From assembly GCA_958453575.1 (NCBI GenBank), contig CAUDYH010000057.1:1-7317 (forward strand): a stretch of DNA of 7,317 bases. The letters are read 5' to 3'. Below, in pieces: positions 1 to 6,361 of the stretch. Made by a program: the position numbers and the translations under genes. The stretch comes from an uncultured Collinsella sp. GTDB lineage: Bacteria > Actinomycetota > Coriobacteriia > Coriobacteriales > Coriobacteriaceae. The first letter of the stretch is position 1; each line of letters starts with the position of its first letter. The notes beneath the pieces are model-generated. The model was not told where the DNA came from, did no database searches, and saw only the letters and a program-made list of their open reading frames with translations.

Positions 1-34
1 GGCATGACCAGAAGGTCTATGCCGTCCTCTTTTC
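1..34. terminator. Hairpin at left edge, possible terminator
   Basis: Positions 1-9 pair with 14-23 (GGCATGACC against GGTCTATGCC, with T18 bulged) around an AGAA loop. A C/T-rich stretch ending in TTTT follows at 24-33. On the plus strand this resembles a Rho-independent terminator. The tract after the stem (GTCCTCTTTT) may also have a partner lying outside the window, which would make the structure bidirectional. The window edge prevents a firm call. Confidence 0.3.
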
Positions 35-96
35 ATGCCAATTTGTTCGCTCTGGTGCCCGCTCGCTGTCCGTCCTCTACCTGCGGCGTTGCCATG

Positions 97-162
97 GTAG
101 TCATTGGGGCGGCACTTGGGGACGTTCCTTTTCTGCCGGCAGTTGGGGACACTCCTTGCGCC
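97..162. repeat. REP-like direct repeat with hairpin
   Basis: Two 18-bp copies of a CANTTGGGGACNNTCCTT motif lie at 113-130 and 140-157, 27 bp apart, with 15 of 18 bases identical. A third TTGGGG sits at 104-109. CGGCA (110-114) can pair with TGCCG (134-138), and CTGCCGGCAG (133-142) is a perfect 10-bp palindrome. A GTAG tetranucleotide precedes the element at 97-100; GTAG is the type of tag found beside REP hairpins that are handled by REP-associated tyrosine transposases. The repeat is visible in the sequence. Assigning it to the REP class is inference, and no transposase gene is present. Confidence 0.4.
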
Positions 163-182
163 AGCGTTGCATCGAATGCTAG

Positions 183-352
183 GGAAAATACGAGCCGGTA
201 TTTGGCCGAATAGCGGGTCGCGGTTTCCGGATGGGGTGGGTTGTGGAAAGTGCGACCCGGAATATTGCTCTGAAACGGGATGCCGTTTCCCCGACAAGGC
301 TCAACCGGAAAGCGCATCCCATTCTGGGGCGGCAAAACGGGATGCGCTTTCC
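183..352. repeat. Six-copy alternating inverted-repeat array, 31-bp period
   Basis: A 15-bp motif with consensus CGGG(A/T)(T/C)GCNNTTTCC occurs six times in alternating orientation: 183-197 (-), 214-228 (+), 245-259 (-), 276-290 (+), 307-321 (-) and 338-352 (+). Successive starts are exactly 31 bp apart, so every spacer is 16 bp. The spacers differ from one another. The outer copy at 183-197 is the most degenerate. Neighbouring copies pair as stems: 306-320 with 339-353 is a perfect 15-bp inverted repeat, and 214-221 with 252-259 is a perfect 8-bp match extended by 224-228 with 245-249. The copy at 276-290 also has an internal hairpin, GAAACGG/CCGTTTC (272-278/283-289) with a GATG loop. The array lies 42-211 bp beyond the stop codon of the phosphatase gene. 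The layout resembles a BIME, meaning alternating REP units. It could also be a phased protein-binding array, or it could act as a 3' end structure. The structure itself is certain; its function is unknown. Confidence 0.85.
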
Positions 353-393
353 GCGCGACAGAATCTATGCAGCCGTGTTGAGCGACAGCCCCG

Positions 394-1062
394 CTACTCG
401 CCCAGAATCAGCGCCGCGAGCTCGTCTTGGGTGTCCACCACGTAGTCGGCGCCGGCGGACTCCAGCTCTGCGCGGCCGCGGAAGCCCCAGCTGACACCGG
501 CGCTCTTGAGGCCGGCGTTGTGACCGGTCAGAACATCGACATTGGAATCGCCCACATAGAGCGTGGTTGCCGGGTCGGCGCCTAGCTCTTCCATCACATG
601 CAGCGTAACAGGCGCCTCGGGCTTGGGAGGAAACGCATCGACGCGGCCCTGCACCAGCGCAAAGCGCTCGGAACCAAAGTATTTTTCGATAAGCGGAGCG
701 GCCGAAACATGGTCCTTGTTGGTGAGCACGGCAAGCTGCACGCCCGCGGTGCGCAGGCGGTCGAGCATCTCGATCGTACCGGCGTACGGTGCGGTGTGGT
801 CCTCCTTGTGCTCGCCGTAGTAAGCCCTAAACTCGGCAAGCGTCTGCTCAAACATACGGCCGTCGCCCGCATACTCGGCAGGCATAAAGCGCTCGACCAG
901 CTTGAGCATGCCGTTTCCCACCTTGTAGCGGTACTCGTCTACGGCAAACGTGGGCCAGCCGTGCGTCTCGCAGGTATGGTTGCCGGCGGCCGCCAGGTCC
1001 TCGAGCGTGTTGAGGATGGTGCCATCCAGATCAAAGATCACATGGGAAAAAGCTGCTGCCAT
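394..1062 (-). CDS. HAD-superfamily phosphatase, phosphoglycolate phosphatase (Gph)-like
   Basis: This 222-residue cytoplasmic protein belongs to the haloacid dehalogenase superfamily, which hydrolyses phosphate esters through an aspartyl-phosphate intermediate with Mg2+. Visible motifs, numbered from the chosen start, are motif I FDLDGT with nucleophile D11 and acid/base D13, motif II LTNK with T114, motif III lysine K147 in FPPKPEAP, and motif IV GDSNVD with D172 and D176. The helical stretch at about residues 17-90 fits a C1-type cap. The ATG at 1062 is preferred because AGGAG (1068-1072) lies 5 bases upstream and motif I follows directly. An in-frame ATG at 1125 has no such site. The gene is last in the minus-strand series, 105 bp after hypE. 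The family is secure. The substrate is not: 2-phosphoglycolate is the usual annotation, but pyrophosphate or other small phosphoesters are possible. A direct role in hydrogenase maturation is not established. Confidence 0.9.
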   Translation of the reverse strand: MAAAFSHVIFDLDGTILNTLEDLAAAGNHTCETHGWPTFAVDEYRYKVGNGMLKLVERFMPAEYAGDGRMFEQTLAEFRAYYGEHKEDHTAPYAGTIEMLDRLRTAGVQLAVLTNKDHVSAAPLIEKYFGSERFALVQGRVDAFPPKPEAPVTLHVMEELGADPATTLYVGDSNVDVLTGHNAGLKSAGVSWGFRGRAELESAGADYVVDTQDELAALILGE

Positions 1063-1067
1063 GGGTG

Positions 1068-1072
1068 CTCCT
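1068..1072 (-). promoter_or_regulatory. Ribosome binding site deciding the phosphatase start
   Basis: On the minus strand AGGAG precedes the ATG at 1060-1062 with a 5-base spacer (CACCC). The longer in-frame ATG at 1123-1125 has no purine-rich site upstream, so the shorter protein is chosen. Confidence 0.7.
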
Positions 1073-1167
1073 GCCGCTTGAGTTGTAAAACGCACCCCAT
1101 GATACTTGGCATGCGTGCCGGGCATGTTTGGAATCTGAATATCTTTAATAGCCCTGAGCCTTTGTCG

Positions 1168-2202
1168 TTAGCAAATCCTCGGCAGCTGCTCTCCTACGAG
1201 CATGTCGAGGATGCGGGTCGAGCCCCAGCCGGTGCGCACGCGCACGGCGGGGCGGGCGTCCTCGGCAAGCGGCAGCACGCGACCGATAATAGCGGCATTC
1301 TCGCCGTAGCGCGCGGCGCGCATGGCTGCCAGCGCGGCATCGGCCTGCTCGGCCGGCACCACGGCAACCATCTTGCCCTCGTTTGCTACCTGCAGCACGT
1401 CATAGCCGAGCATCTCGCAGGCTGCCTGCACGTCGGGGCGCACAGGCACGGCATCCTCGTCGACCTCCATGGCAACGCCGCTGGCCTGGGCAAACTCATT
1501 GAGCGTGGACGCCAGGCCGCCGCGCGTGGGGTCGCGGAAGCAGCGTGTTTCGGGTGCTGCGGCAAGCACATCGGCAATCAGGTGGTTGAGCGGCGCGGCA
1601 TCGCTTTCGATGGTGCTCGAAAACGCCAAGCCCTCGCGTTGGCTCATGATGGCGATACCGTGGTCGCCCAGCGTACCCGATACCAGAATGACATCGCCGG
1701 GCTGGCAGTTGGCGCCGCTGAGCGCTACGCCCACGGGCACTTCGCCCACGCCGGCGGTATTGATGTAGACGCCGTCGGCCCCGCCGCGCTCGACCACTTT
1801 GGTGTCGCCGGTGATGATCGCCACGCCCGCCTCGTGCGCCGTCTCGGCCATCGTTTGCACAATCTGGCGGAGCTTATCCATGGGATAGCCCTCTTCGAGG
1901 ATAAAGCCGCACGATAGGTAGCGTACGTTGGCGCCCGAGGTCGCGACGTCGTTGACGGTTCCGCATACAGCGAGGCGGCCGATGTTGCCCCCGGGGAAGA
2001 ACTGCGGCGAGACTACAAAGCTGTCGGTCGACATGGCGATGCGCCCGCTCGTGGGCAGCGCGGCGACGCCGGCATCGTTGCCCTCGAGCAGCTCGGGCGA
2101 CCCAAAGGCATCCAAAAAGACCTCATCGATGATGCGTTTCATCATCTGACCGCCAGAGCCGTGGCCCAACAGGACAGTGCTATCGGTGGCAGTACGGGAC
2201 AT
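1168..2202 (-). CDS. hypE: Hydrogenase maturation protein HypE (thiocarboxamide dehydratase)
   Basis: HypE receives a carbamoyl group from HypF on its C-terminal cysteine and dehydrates it with ATP to a thiocyanate, the source of the cyanide ligands of the [NiFe] active-site iron. It belongs to the AIR-synthase (PurM)-related ATPases. At 344 residues it has the usual length. The ATP-binding N-terminal part shows GHGSGGQ (13-19), GNDAG (41-45) and the glycine-rich GNIGRLAVCGTVNDVATSGA (72-91). The second half carries RDPTRGGLA (223-231) and NEG (274-276). The protein ends in the diagnostic PRIC, with acceptor C344 as the last residue. The start is ATG, with GGAG (2211-2214) 8 bases upstream. 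The gene follows hypD after 84 bp, a gap that holds a hairpin and a possible promoter, so it may have some transcription of its own. The identification is firm. Confidence 0.97.
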   Translation of the reverse strand: MSRTATDSTVLLGHGSGGQMMKRIIDEVFLDAFGSPELLEGNDAGVAALPTSGRIAMSTDSFVVSPQFFPGGNIGRLAVCGTVNDVATSGANVRYLSCGFILEEGYPMDKLRQIVQTMAETAHEAGVAIITGDTKVVERGGADGVYINTAGVGEVPVGVALSGANCQPGDVILVSGTLGDHGIAIMSQREGLAFSSTIESDAAPLNHLIADVLAAAPETRCFRDPTRGGLASTLNEFAQASGVAMEVDEDAVPVRPDVQAACEMLGYDVLQVANEGKMVAVVPAEQADAALAAMRAARYGENAAIIGRVLPLAEDARPAVRVRTGWGSTRILDMLVGEQLPRIC

Positions 2203-2227
2203 ATCGAAAACTCCAATCGAGGACGGA

Positions 2228-2233
2228 ATTATA
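2228..2233 (-). promoter_or_regulatory. Possible internal -10 box before hypE
   Basis: A perfect TATAAT lies on the minus strand, ending 25 bp before the hypE ATG, in otherwise GC-rich DNA. No convincing -35 hexamer is seen 16-18 bp upstream. The start point implied would leave a leader of about 18 bases that includes the GGAG site. This is suggestive only. Confidence 0.3.
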
Positions 2234-2258
2234 TGGGTGAGGTGCAGCGTCGACCGGC

Positions 2259-2280
2259 CCGCCGTTCGTTAGAGCGGCGG
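2259..2280 (-). other. Intergenic hairpin between hypD and hypE
   Basis: CCGCCG (2259-2264) pairs with CGGCGG (2275-2280). The stem can extend through positions 66-67 and 72-73 of the same block around a 4-base loop, with one mismatch on the minus strand. It starts 6 bases after the hypD stop codon. No T-tract follows on the minus strand, so it is not a standard terminator. It could protect mRNA ends or slow RNA polymerase. Confidence 0.35.
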
Positions 2281-2286
2281 AACCCA

Positions 2287-3399
2287 TTAGCCTCGGTAGC
2301 GGAAATATGCTGCACAGCTGCCCTCGGAACTCACCATGCAGGGGCCGATGGGATGCTCGGGTGTACAAGCTTGGCCGAACAGAGGGCAGTCGCTCGGCGT
2401 AATGGCCCCGCGCAGCACGTCGCCGCAGCGGCACCCACGCGGCTCGACCGTCGTCTCAACGGGCACGTCAAAGCGAGTGCGGGCATCAAAGCGCGAGAAC
2501 TCGGGGCGGATGGAAAGGCCCGAGTTGGCAATCGGCCCCAGCCCGCGCCATGTGGTGTCGCACGGCTCAAACACCTGCTCGACCAGCTGGCGCGCCACGG
2601 GGTTGCCGTTCGCATTGACACCGCGGCGGTAGGCGTTGTCGATCGCCGGCCTGTTCTCGACAACCATCTGGACCAGCATGCAGATGCCCTGCAGGATATC
2701 GACCGGTTCAAATCCCGTGACCACACCCGGGGTATTGAACTCATCGACCAAAAACCCAAAGGGTGCCAGGCCCGTGATGGTAGCGACGTGACCAGGCAGG
2801 ATAAAGCCGTCGATGGTCGTCTCGGGGTCGTTGGAGATCGCACGCAGGGCCGGCGGCGTGGTCTTATGGGCACAGTAGACCGAGAAGTTCTGGAGTCCGC
2901 GTGCATCGGCCTCCAAAATGGCGGCGGCGATGGTGGGCGTCGTGGTCTCAAAGCCGACGCCCATAAAGATGACCGGGCGATCGGGGTTGTGTTCGGCGAT
3001 ATCGAGTGCATCGAGCGGGGAGTACACAATGCGAATATCGCGCCCCGCCGCCTTTTGCGCGGCGAGCGAGGTAGACGACCCGGGCACGCGCATCATGTCG
3101 CCAAAGGTGGTGATGATGGCGCCGTCCATCTTGGCGAGCGCGATTGCATGGTCGATATCGCGGTTGGCGGTAACACAGACGGGGCAACCCGGACCGCTCA
3201 GCAGTTTGAGCCCGGCAGGCATAATGGAGCGAAAGCCATAGCGACCGATGCTCACGGTGTGCGTGCCGCAGACTTCCATAAGGTTGATGGTGCGGTCGCC
3301 GACGAGTTCACGGATGCGCTCGATGAGCTCGCGAGCCAGCTTGGGATCGCGGAATGCCGAGAAGTCGATACCGGAGCGAGCCGGCTGTCCGGCCGCCAC
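2287..3399 (-). CDS. hypD: Hydrogenase maturation protein HypD (Fe-S scaffold)
   Basis: HypD forms the HypCD complex on which Fe(CN)2CO is assembled before transfer to the hydrogenase large subunit. It holds a [4Fe-4S] cluster and redox-active cysteines. The 370-residue length is typical. Conserved blocks are MEVCGTHT with C44, GPGCPVCVT with C72 and C75, TTFGDMMRVPG (97-107), GVGFETT (147-153) and ILPGHV (200-205). The C-terminal cluster region has C323, C325, C338, C345, C354 and C362, including GCRCGDVLRG and GPCMVSSEGSC. The start is GTG, and its first G is the last base of the hypC stop codon (TAGTG), so the two genes overlap by one base and are probably translationally coupled. That suits two proteins that act as a complex. 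I see no missing key residue. The identification is firm. Confidence 0.97.
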   Translation of the reverse strand: MAAGQPARSGIDFSAFRDPKLARELIERIRELVGDRTINLMEVCGTHTVSIGRYGFRSIMPAGLKLLSGPGCPVCVTANRDIDHAIALAKMDGAIITTFGDMMRVPGSSTSLAAQKAAGRDIRIVYSPLDALDIAEHNPDRPVIFMGVGFETTTPTIAAAILEADARGLQNFSVYCAHKTTPPALRAISNDPETTIDGFILPGHVATITGLAPFGFLVDEFNTPGVVTGFEPVDILQGICMLVQMVVENRPAIDNAYRRGVNANGNPVARQLVEQVFEPCDTTWRGLGPIANSGLSIRPEFSRFDARTRFDVPVETTVEPRGCRCGDVLRGAITPSDCPLFGQACTPEHPIGPCMVSSEGSCAAYFRYRG

Positions 3400-3659
3400 T
3401 AGTAAGCCTCCGCCGGGTTGGTGGCCAGCTGGTCTTCTTCGACCAGTTCGGTCATGGTATTGACGAGCTCGAGCGTCTCTTGGGCTTCCTGCTCGTCGAC
3501 AATCTGAATGCCAAAGCCGGCGTGCACGAGAATATAGTCGCCTACCTGTGCCGTCGGCACGAGGCGCAGCGAAACGGGGCGCTCGATGCCCATCATGTCG
3601 ACGGTCGCCTTAAGGTCGTCGTCGCGTTTGACCACTTTACCGGGAACGGCAAGGCACAT
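3399..3659 (-). CDS. hypC: Hydrogenase maturation chaperone HypC
   Basis: HypC is a small cytoplasmic chaperone of the HypC/HybG/HupF family. It carries the iron moiety with HypD and then delivers it to the precursor of the hydrogenase large subunit. The 86-residue protein begins MCLAVPGKV. The essential Cys2 becomes N-terminal after Met removal, and the family signature MC-hydrophobic-x-hydrophobic-P-G is intact. The following beta-barrel shows VGDYILVHAGFGIQIVDE (39-56), the usual OB-like pattern. The C-terminal tail of about 20 residues is acidic. The ATG is preceded by AGGGGAA (3664-3670), 4 bases from the start codon. hypF lies 131 bp upstream, and hypD overlaps the stop codon by one base. 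The identification is firm. Confidence 0.96.
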   Translation of the reverse strand: MCLAVPGKVVKRDDDLKATVDMMGIERPVSLRLVPTAQVGDYILVHAGFGIQIVDEQEAQETLELVNTMTELVEEDQLATNPAEAY

Positions 3660-3790
3660 AATGTTCCCCTTTTATACGTTTTGCGCTGGATAGGCGCCTA
3701 ATTACCCATCAGTTGATGGTAGCGCTCGCGGAAGTCACGAGCAAACGCGTTACACCTGTGAGACGGCGGCGCGCAGGCTGGCAAAACGGC
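3660..3790. other. hypF-hypC intergenic region with small dyads
   Basis: This 131-bp gap holds no gene. It contains a perfect 10-bp palindrome TAGGCGCCTA (3691-3700), a CCATC/GATGG hairpin (3706-3710/3715-3719), a closing GCGCT/AGCGC pair (3683-3687/3721-3725) that could enclose both, and GCTCG/CGAGC (3724-3728/3738-3742). No T-tract follows, so a terminator is not supported. TATAAA on the minus strand at 3672-3677 sits too close to the hypC ribosome binding site to be a normal -10 box. Confidence 0.3.
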
Positions 3791-6259
3791 CTATCGCGAT
3801 GCTGTCTGCGCAAGGCGAGCGCGAGCGATGGCGGCCTGACCGTAGGCGATGCAGCCGTCGTTGACGGGCACGGAGTGGGGGACCAAGACGGCAAGACCGG
3901 CGTCTTTGAGTTCGTGGGTAAGGAGCTGAAGCAAAAGTCGGTTCATGAACACGCCGCCCGAGAGCGCGACGGTATCGATGCTTTCGCGCGCGCAGATTTC
4001 GCGTGCGATTCGTGCCGAAGAGCGCGCGATGGCGATATGGAAATCGAGCGCGAGCCTGTAGGCCGCAGCGCCGGCCCTGATTCCCTCCAAAAGCGCCTCA
4101 ATAAGCGATCTGGAGTTTAGAACATGGTGGGCGTCCGGACGGGATGATTCGGTTACGGAAAAGCCGGCTATATTGCCGGTGAGGCAGGCACTTTCACTGC
4201 TGAGCGCGCGCCAGGCGGCGGCTTCGAGTTCTATGGCGGGTTCGCCCTCGTAGGTTGCCTTGTCGCAGATGCCCAGAATTGCTGCCGCGGCATCAAAGAG
4301 ACGCCCCATGCTGCTGGTACGCGGGCTGTTGATGCCGCGCTCGATCATGGTGGCTGTCACGCGGCGCGTTTGCTCGTCGAGGCTGTCCAAAAGCCGAGCG
4401 GCACCTGGGTGCTCGAGCAGGCCGAGCTCACTGAGCAGGGCAAAGGCGTTGCGGCGGGCGTCGCGTACGGACGCTACGCCACCGGGTAGGGCCCAAGTGC
4501 GCAGATGCGCTGCGCGCTCAAAGTCAGCAAGGCCAGCGACAAGAAACTCGCCGCCCCATATGGTGCCATCGGTGCCGGCACCCGTGCCATCGAAGGCAAT
4601 GCCGAGGACGCGCGCCTCGGGCGCAAGCTGGCCTGTGACAATCGCTTCTGCCATCACGCTCGCGATGTGCGCATGATGGTGCTGGACTTCGATAAGCGGC
4701 AGATTGTGCTCCCGTGCCTGCTCGCGCGCCCACTGACCCGATAGATAACTGGGGTGTACATCGCAGGCCAAGGCGGCGGGTGCCAAGTCAAAGAGATCTT
4801 CCAAGCGCGTGCGCGCGGCGTTCCAGGCATCGAAGGTCTCGCCGTTTTCAACATCGCCGATATGCTGCGACACAAAACAGGTTGTCTCGCCGTTCGTCCC
4901 TTCACGCGTGAGTGCAATCGTGGCTTTTTGTTGTGGCCCACAGGCGAGCACGCAGGACGGAGTGCCGTCGAGCGCCGGCAACGGCAGCGGCTGGGGTGCA
5001 TATCCGCGAGCGCGGCGAACGGGCATAACAGCGCCGTCGACCACGCGTACCAAAGAGTCGTCGTAGCGCGAGAGGATCGCGCGGTCGTTACCGAGCAACG
5101 CGTCGGCGATGCCGGCGGCAACGAGGCGTTCCCAGGCAAGGTCGTCGTCGGTCTCGATGGGTTCTTCGCTCAGATTTCCGCTGGTCATGACGAGCGCGTG
5201 CATGCCGCGGGTTTCTGCCGCGGCAAGCAACAGATGCTGAAGCGGGGTGTAGGGGAGCATGACACCGAGCTCGGGAAGGTCGTGCGCGACGGAATGCGCG
5301 AGCGCGAGGGCGTCGGGGGAGCCGCCGCTCTCGCAAGCGGCACGTCGGCGCAGCAGCACAATGGGGCGAATGCTGCCGGCCAGCAAGCCGCGCTCAATGT
5401 CGTTGACATGGCACAGGCGTTCAACGTCGGCAAGGTCGCGCACCATAACGGCAAGCGGTTTGTTGCTGCGGCGTTTGCGGCGGCGAAGCTCGGCTACCGC
5501 CTGCTCGTTGGAGGCGTCGCATGCCAAGTGAAATCCGCCCAGACCCTTGATGGCGACGATGCCACCGTCGGCCAGCAGCTCAACGCAGCGCTCGATGATA
5601 GCGTCGCTGGCCTCGCGTGTGGTACCGACGGCCGGTGTCGCGGACGAATTCCCGCACGCATTGCCGTTCACAGCCTCGCTCCACGTAATATGCGGCCCGC
5701 AATCAAAGCAGGCATCGGGCTGCGCGTGAAAACGCCGGTCGAGTGGGTCGGCATACTCCGCGGCGCACTCGGGACACATGGGAAAACAATCCATCGAGGT
5801 GGCCGCTCGATCGTAAGGCAGCGAGCGGATGATGGTAAAGCGCGGCCCGCAGTTAGTGCAGTTGATAAAGGGGTAGTGATAGCGTCGGTCGGTGGGGTCG
5901 AACAGTTCGCGCAGGCAGTCGTCACAGGTGGCGATATCGGGAGAGATGAGCGTCGTGTGCACGGTCTGATCCTGCGACGCTACGATACGAAAGGCCCGCT
6001 CATCGTCGGCATCCCAACCGTTGGCTGCCAGGTCCACAACCTCGACATGCTCTACGCGGGCTGCCGCAGGCGCATGCTCAGAAAGCGCGTCAACAAAAGC
6101 ATCGAGCGCATCGGCCAGAGCATGCGCTTCGATGTGCACGCCGTCGCCCGCATTGAGCACCCAGCCGCAAATGCCATGCGCCATAGCCTCGCGATACACA
6201 AACGGTCGCATGCCAACGCCCTGCACAATGCCCGTCACATGAATATGCACATGCCGCAT
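3791..6259 (-). CDS. hypF: Carbamoyltransferase HypF
   Basis: HypF hydrolyses carbamoyl phosphate, adenylates the carbamate and transfers it to the C-terminal cysteine of HypE, the first step in making the cyanide ligands. From the chosen ATG the protein has 822 residues, within the family range. The N-terminal acylphosphatase domain (about 1-90) has GIVQGVGMRPFVYREA with the catalytic arginine. Two zinc-finger motifs follow: C112xxC115...C134xxC137 and C162xxC165...C184xxC187, each with 18 residues between the CxxC pairs. The YrdC-like domain (about 215-410) includes KPLAVMVRD and MTSGNLSEEP. The C-terminal Kae1-like domain has VQHHHAHIASV (526-536), FDGTGAGTDGTIWGGE and ALSGGVFMNR (765-774). 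The ATG at 6259 is chosen over an upstream in-frame TTG at 6286 because GAGGGG lies 6 bases before it and the acylphosphatase strand begins at once. No frameshift or lost motif is seen. Confidence 0.97.
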   Translation of the reverse strand: MRHVHIHVTGIVQGVGMRPFVYREAMAHGICGWVLNAGDGVHIEAHALADALDAFVDALSEHAPAAARVEHVEVVDLAANGWDADDERAFRIVASQDQTVHTTLISPDIATCDDCLRELFDPTDRRYHYPFINCTNCGPRFTIIRSLPYDRAATSMDCFPMCPECAAEYADPLDRRFHAQPDACFDCGPHITWSEAVNGNACGNSSATPAVGTTREASDAIIERCVELLADGGIVAIKGLGGFHLACDASNEQAVAELRRRKRRSNKPLAVMVRDLADVERLCHVNDIERGLLAGSIRPIVLLRRRAACESGGSPDALALAHSVAHDLPELGVMLPYTPLQHLLLAAAETRGMHALVMTSGNLSEEPIETDDDLAWERLVAAGIADALLGNDRAILSRYDDSLVRVVDGAVMPVRRARGYAPQPLPLPALDGTPSCVLACGPQQKATIALTREGTNGETTCFVSQHIGDVENGETFDAWNAARTRLEDLFDLAPAALACDVHPSYLSGQWAREQAREHNLPLIEVQHHHAHIASVMAEAIVTGQLAPEARVLGIAFDGTGAGTDGTIWGGEFLVAGLADFERAAHLRTWALPGGVASVRDARRNAFALLSELGLLEHPGAARLLDSLDEQTRRVTATMIERGINSPRTSSMGRLFDAAAAILGICDKATYEGEPAIELEAAAWRALSSESACLTGNIAGFSVTESSRPDAHHVLNSRSLIEALLEGIRAGAAAYRLALDFHIAIARSSARIAREICARESIDTVALSGGVFMNRLLLQLLTHELKDAGLAVLVPHSVPVNDGCIAYGQAAIARARLAQTASR

Positions 6260-6265
6260 GCGACA

Positions 6266-6271
6266 CCCCTC
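6266..6271 (-). promoter_or_regulatory. Ribosome binding site deciding the hypF start
   Basis: GAGGGG on the minus strand stands 6 bases before ATG 6259-6257. The alternative TTG codon at 6286-6284 falls inside the neighbouring palindromic element and adds only nine residues not typical of HypF. The site lies 6 bases from the edge of that element (6278), so folding of the element in mRNA could affect access to it. Confidence 0.7.
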
Positions 6272-6277
6272 ATCAAA

Positions 6278-6358
6278 ACCGACCAAAAAGGGACAGGTTT
6301 ATTTTGGTCGGTAAAACTTCTAAACCTGCCACAACAAACCTGTCCCTTTTTGGCAGGT
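6278..6358. repeat. REPIN-like pair of inverted REP hairpins
   Basis: Two 35-nt units, 6278-6312 and 6324-6358 in inverse orientation, are separated by 11 bp. Aligned in the same orientation they match at 29 of 35 positions. Each folds on itself: ACCGACCAAAA/TTTTGGTCGGT (6278-6288/6302-6312) and ACCTGCCA/TGGCAGGT (6324-6331/6351-6358). Four of the six differences form two compensatory pairs in the stem (G-C to T-A, and A-T to G-C), evidence that the hairpin itself is under selection. The loops are complementary, giving an 18-bp perfect long-range inverted repeat (6283-6300/6336-6353). The element fills most of the 102-bp gap between nikR and hypF, starting 3 bp after the nikR stop. It looks like a REPIN or small MITE. 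It may also act as a processing or attenuation structure, but no clean T-tract follows. Confidence 0.75.
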
Positions 6359-6361
6359 GCG

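Noticed and set aside
33..335. 100-codon minus-strand frame in the left intergenic region
   Set aside because: It runs through both repeat elements, its repeated NGMRFP-type peptides simply reflect the 15-bp repeats, and no good ribosome binding site precedes it.
183..352. CRISPR array
   Set aside because: Regular spacing suggested it, but repeats are only 15 bp, alternate in orientation and have 16-bp spacers. No cas gene is near.
1063..1125. Longer start (ATG 1125) for the phosphatase
   Set aside because: No ribosome binding site precedes it, while the internal ATG at 1062 has AGGAG at the right distance.
598..1917. Long plus-strand open frame opposite the phosphatase and hypE
   Set aside because: It runs antisense to two firmly identified genes, bridges their gap and shows no recognisable motifs. 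Long antisense frames are expected in GC-rich coding DNA.
2161..3402. Long plus-strand open frame opposite hypD
   Set aside because: Antisense to hypD, with low-complexity Arg/Gly/Ala-rich translation and no family motif.
6260..6286. Upstream TTG start for hypF
   Set aside because: The nine extra residues are not typical of the acylphosphatase domain, the codon lies inside the palindromic element, and the ATG at 6259 has a well-placed GAGGGG.
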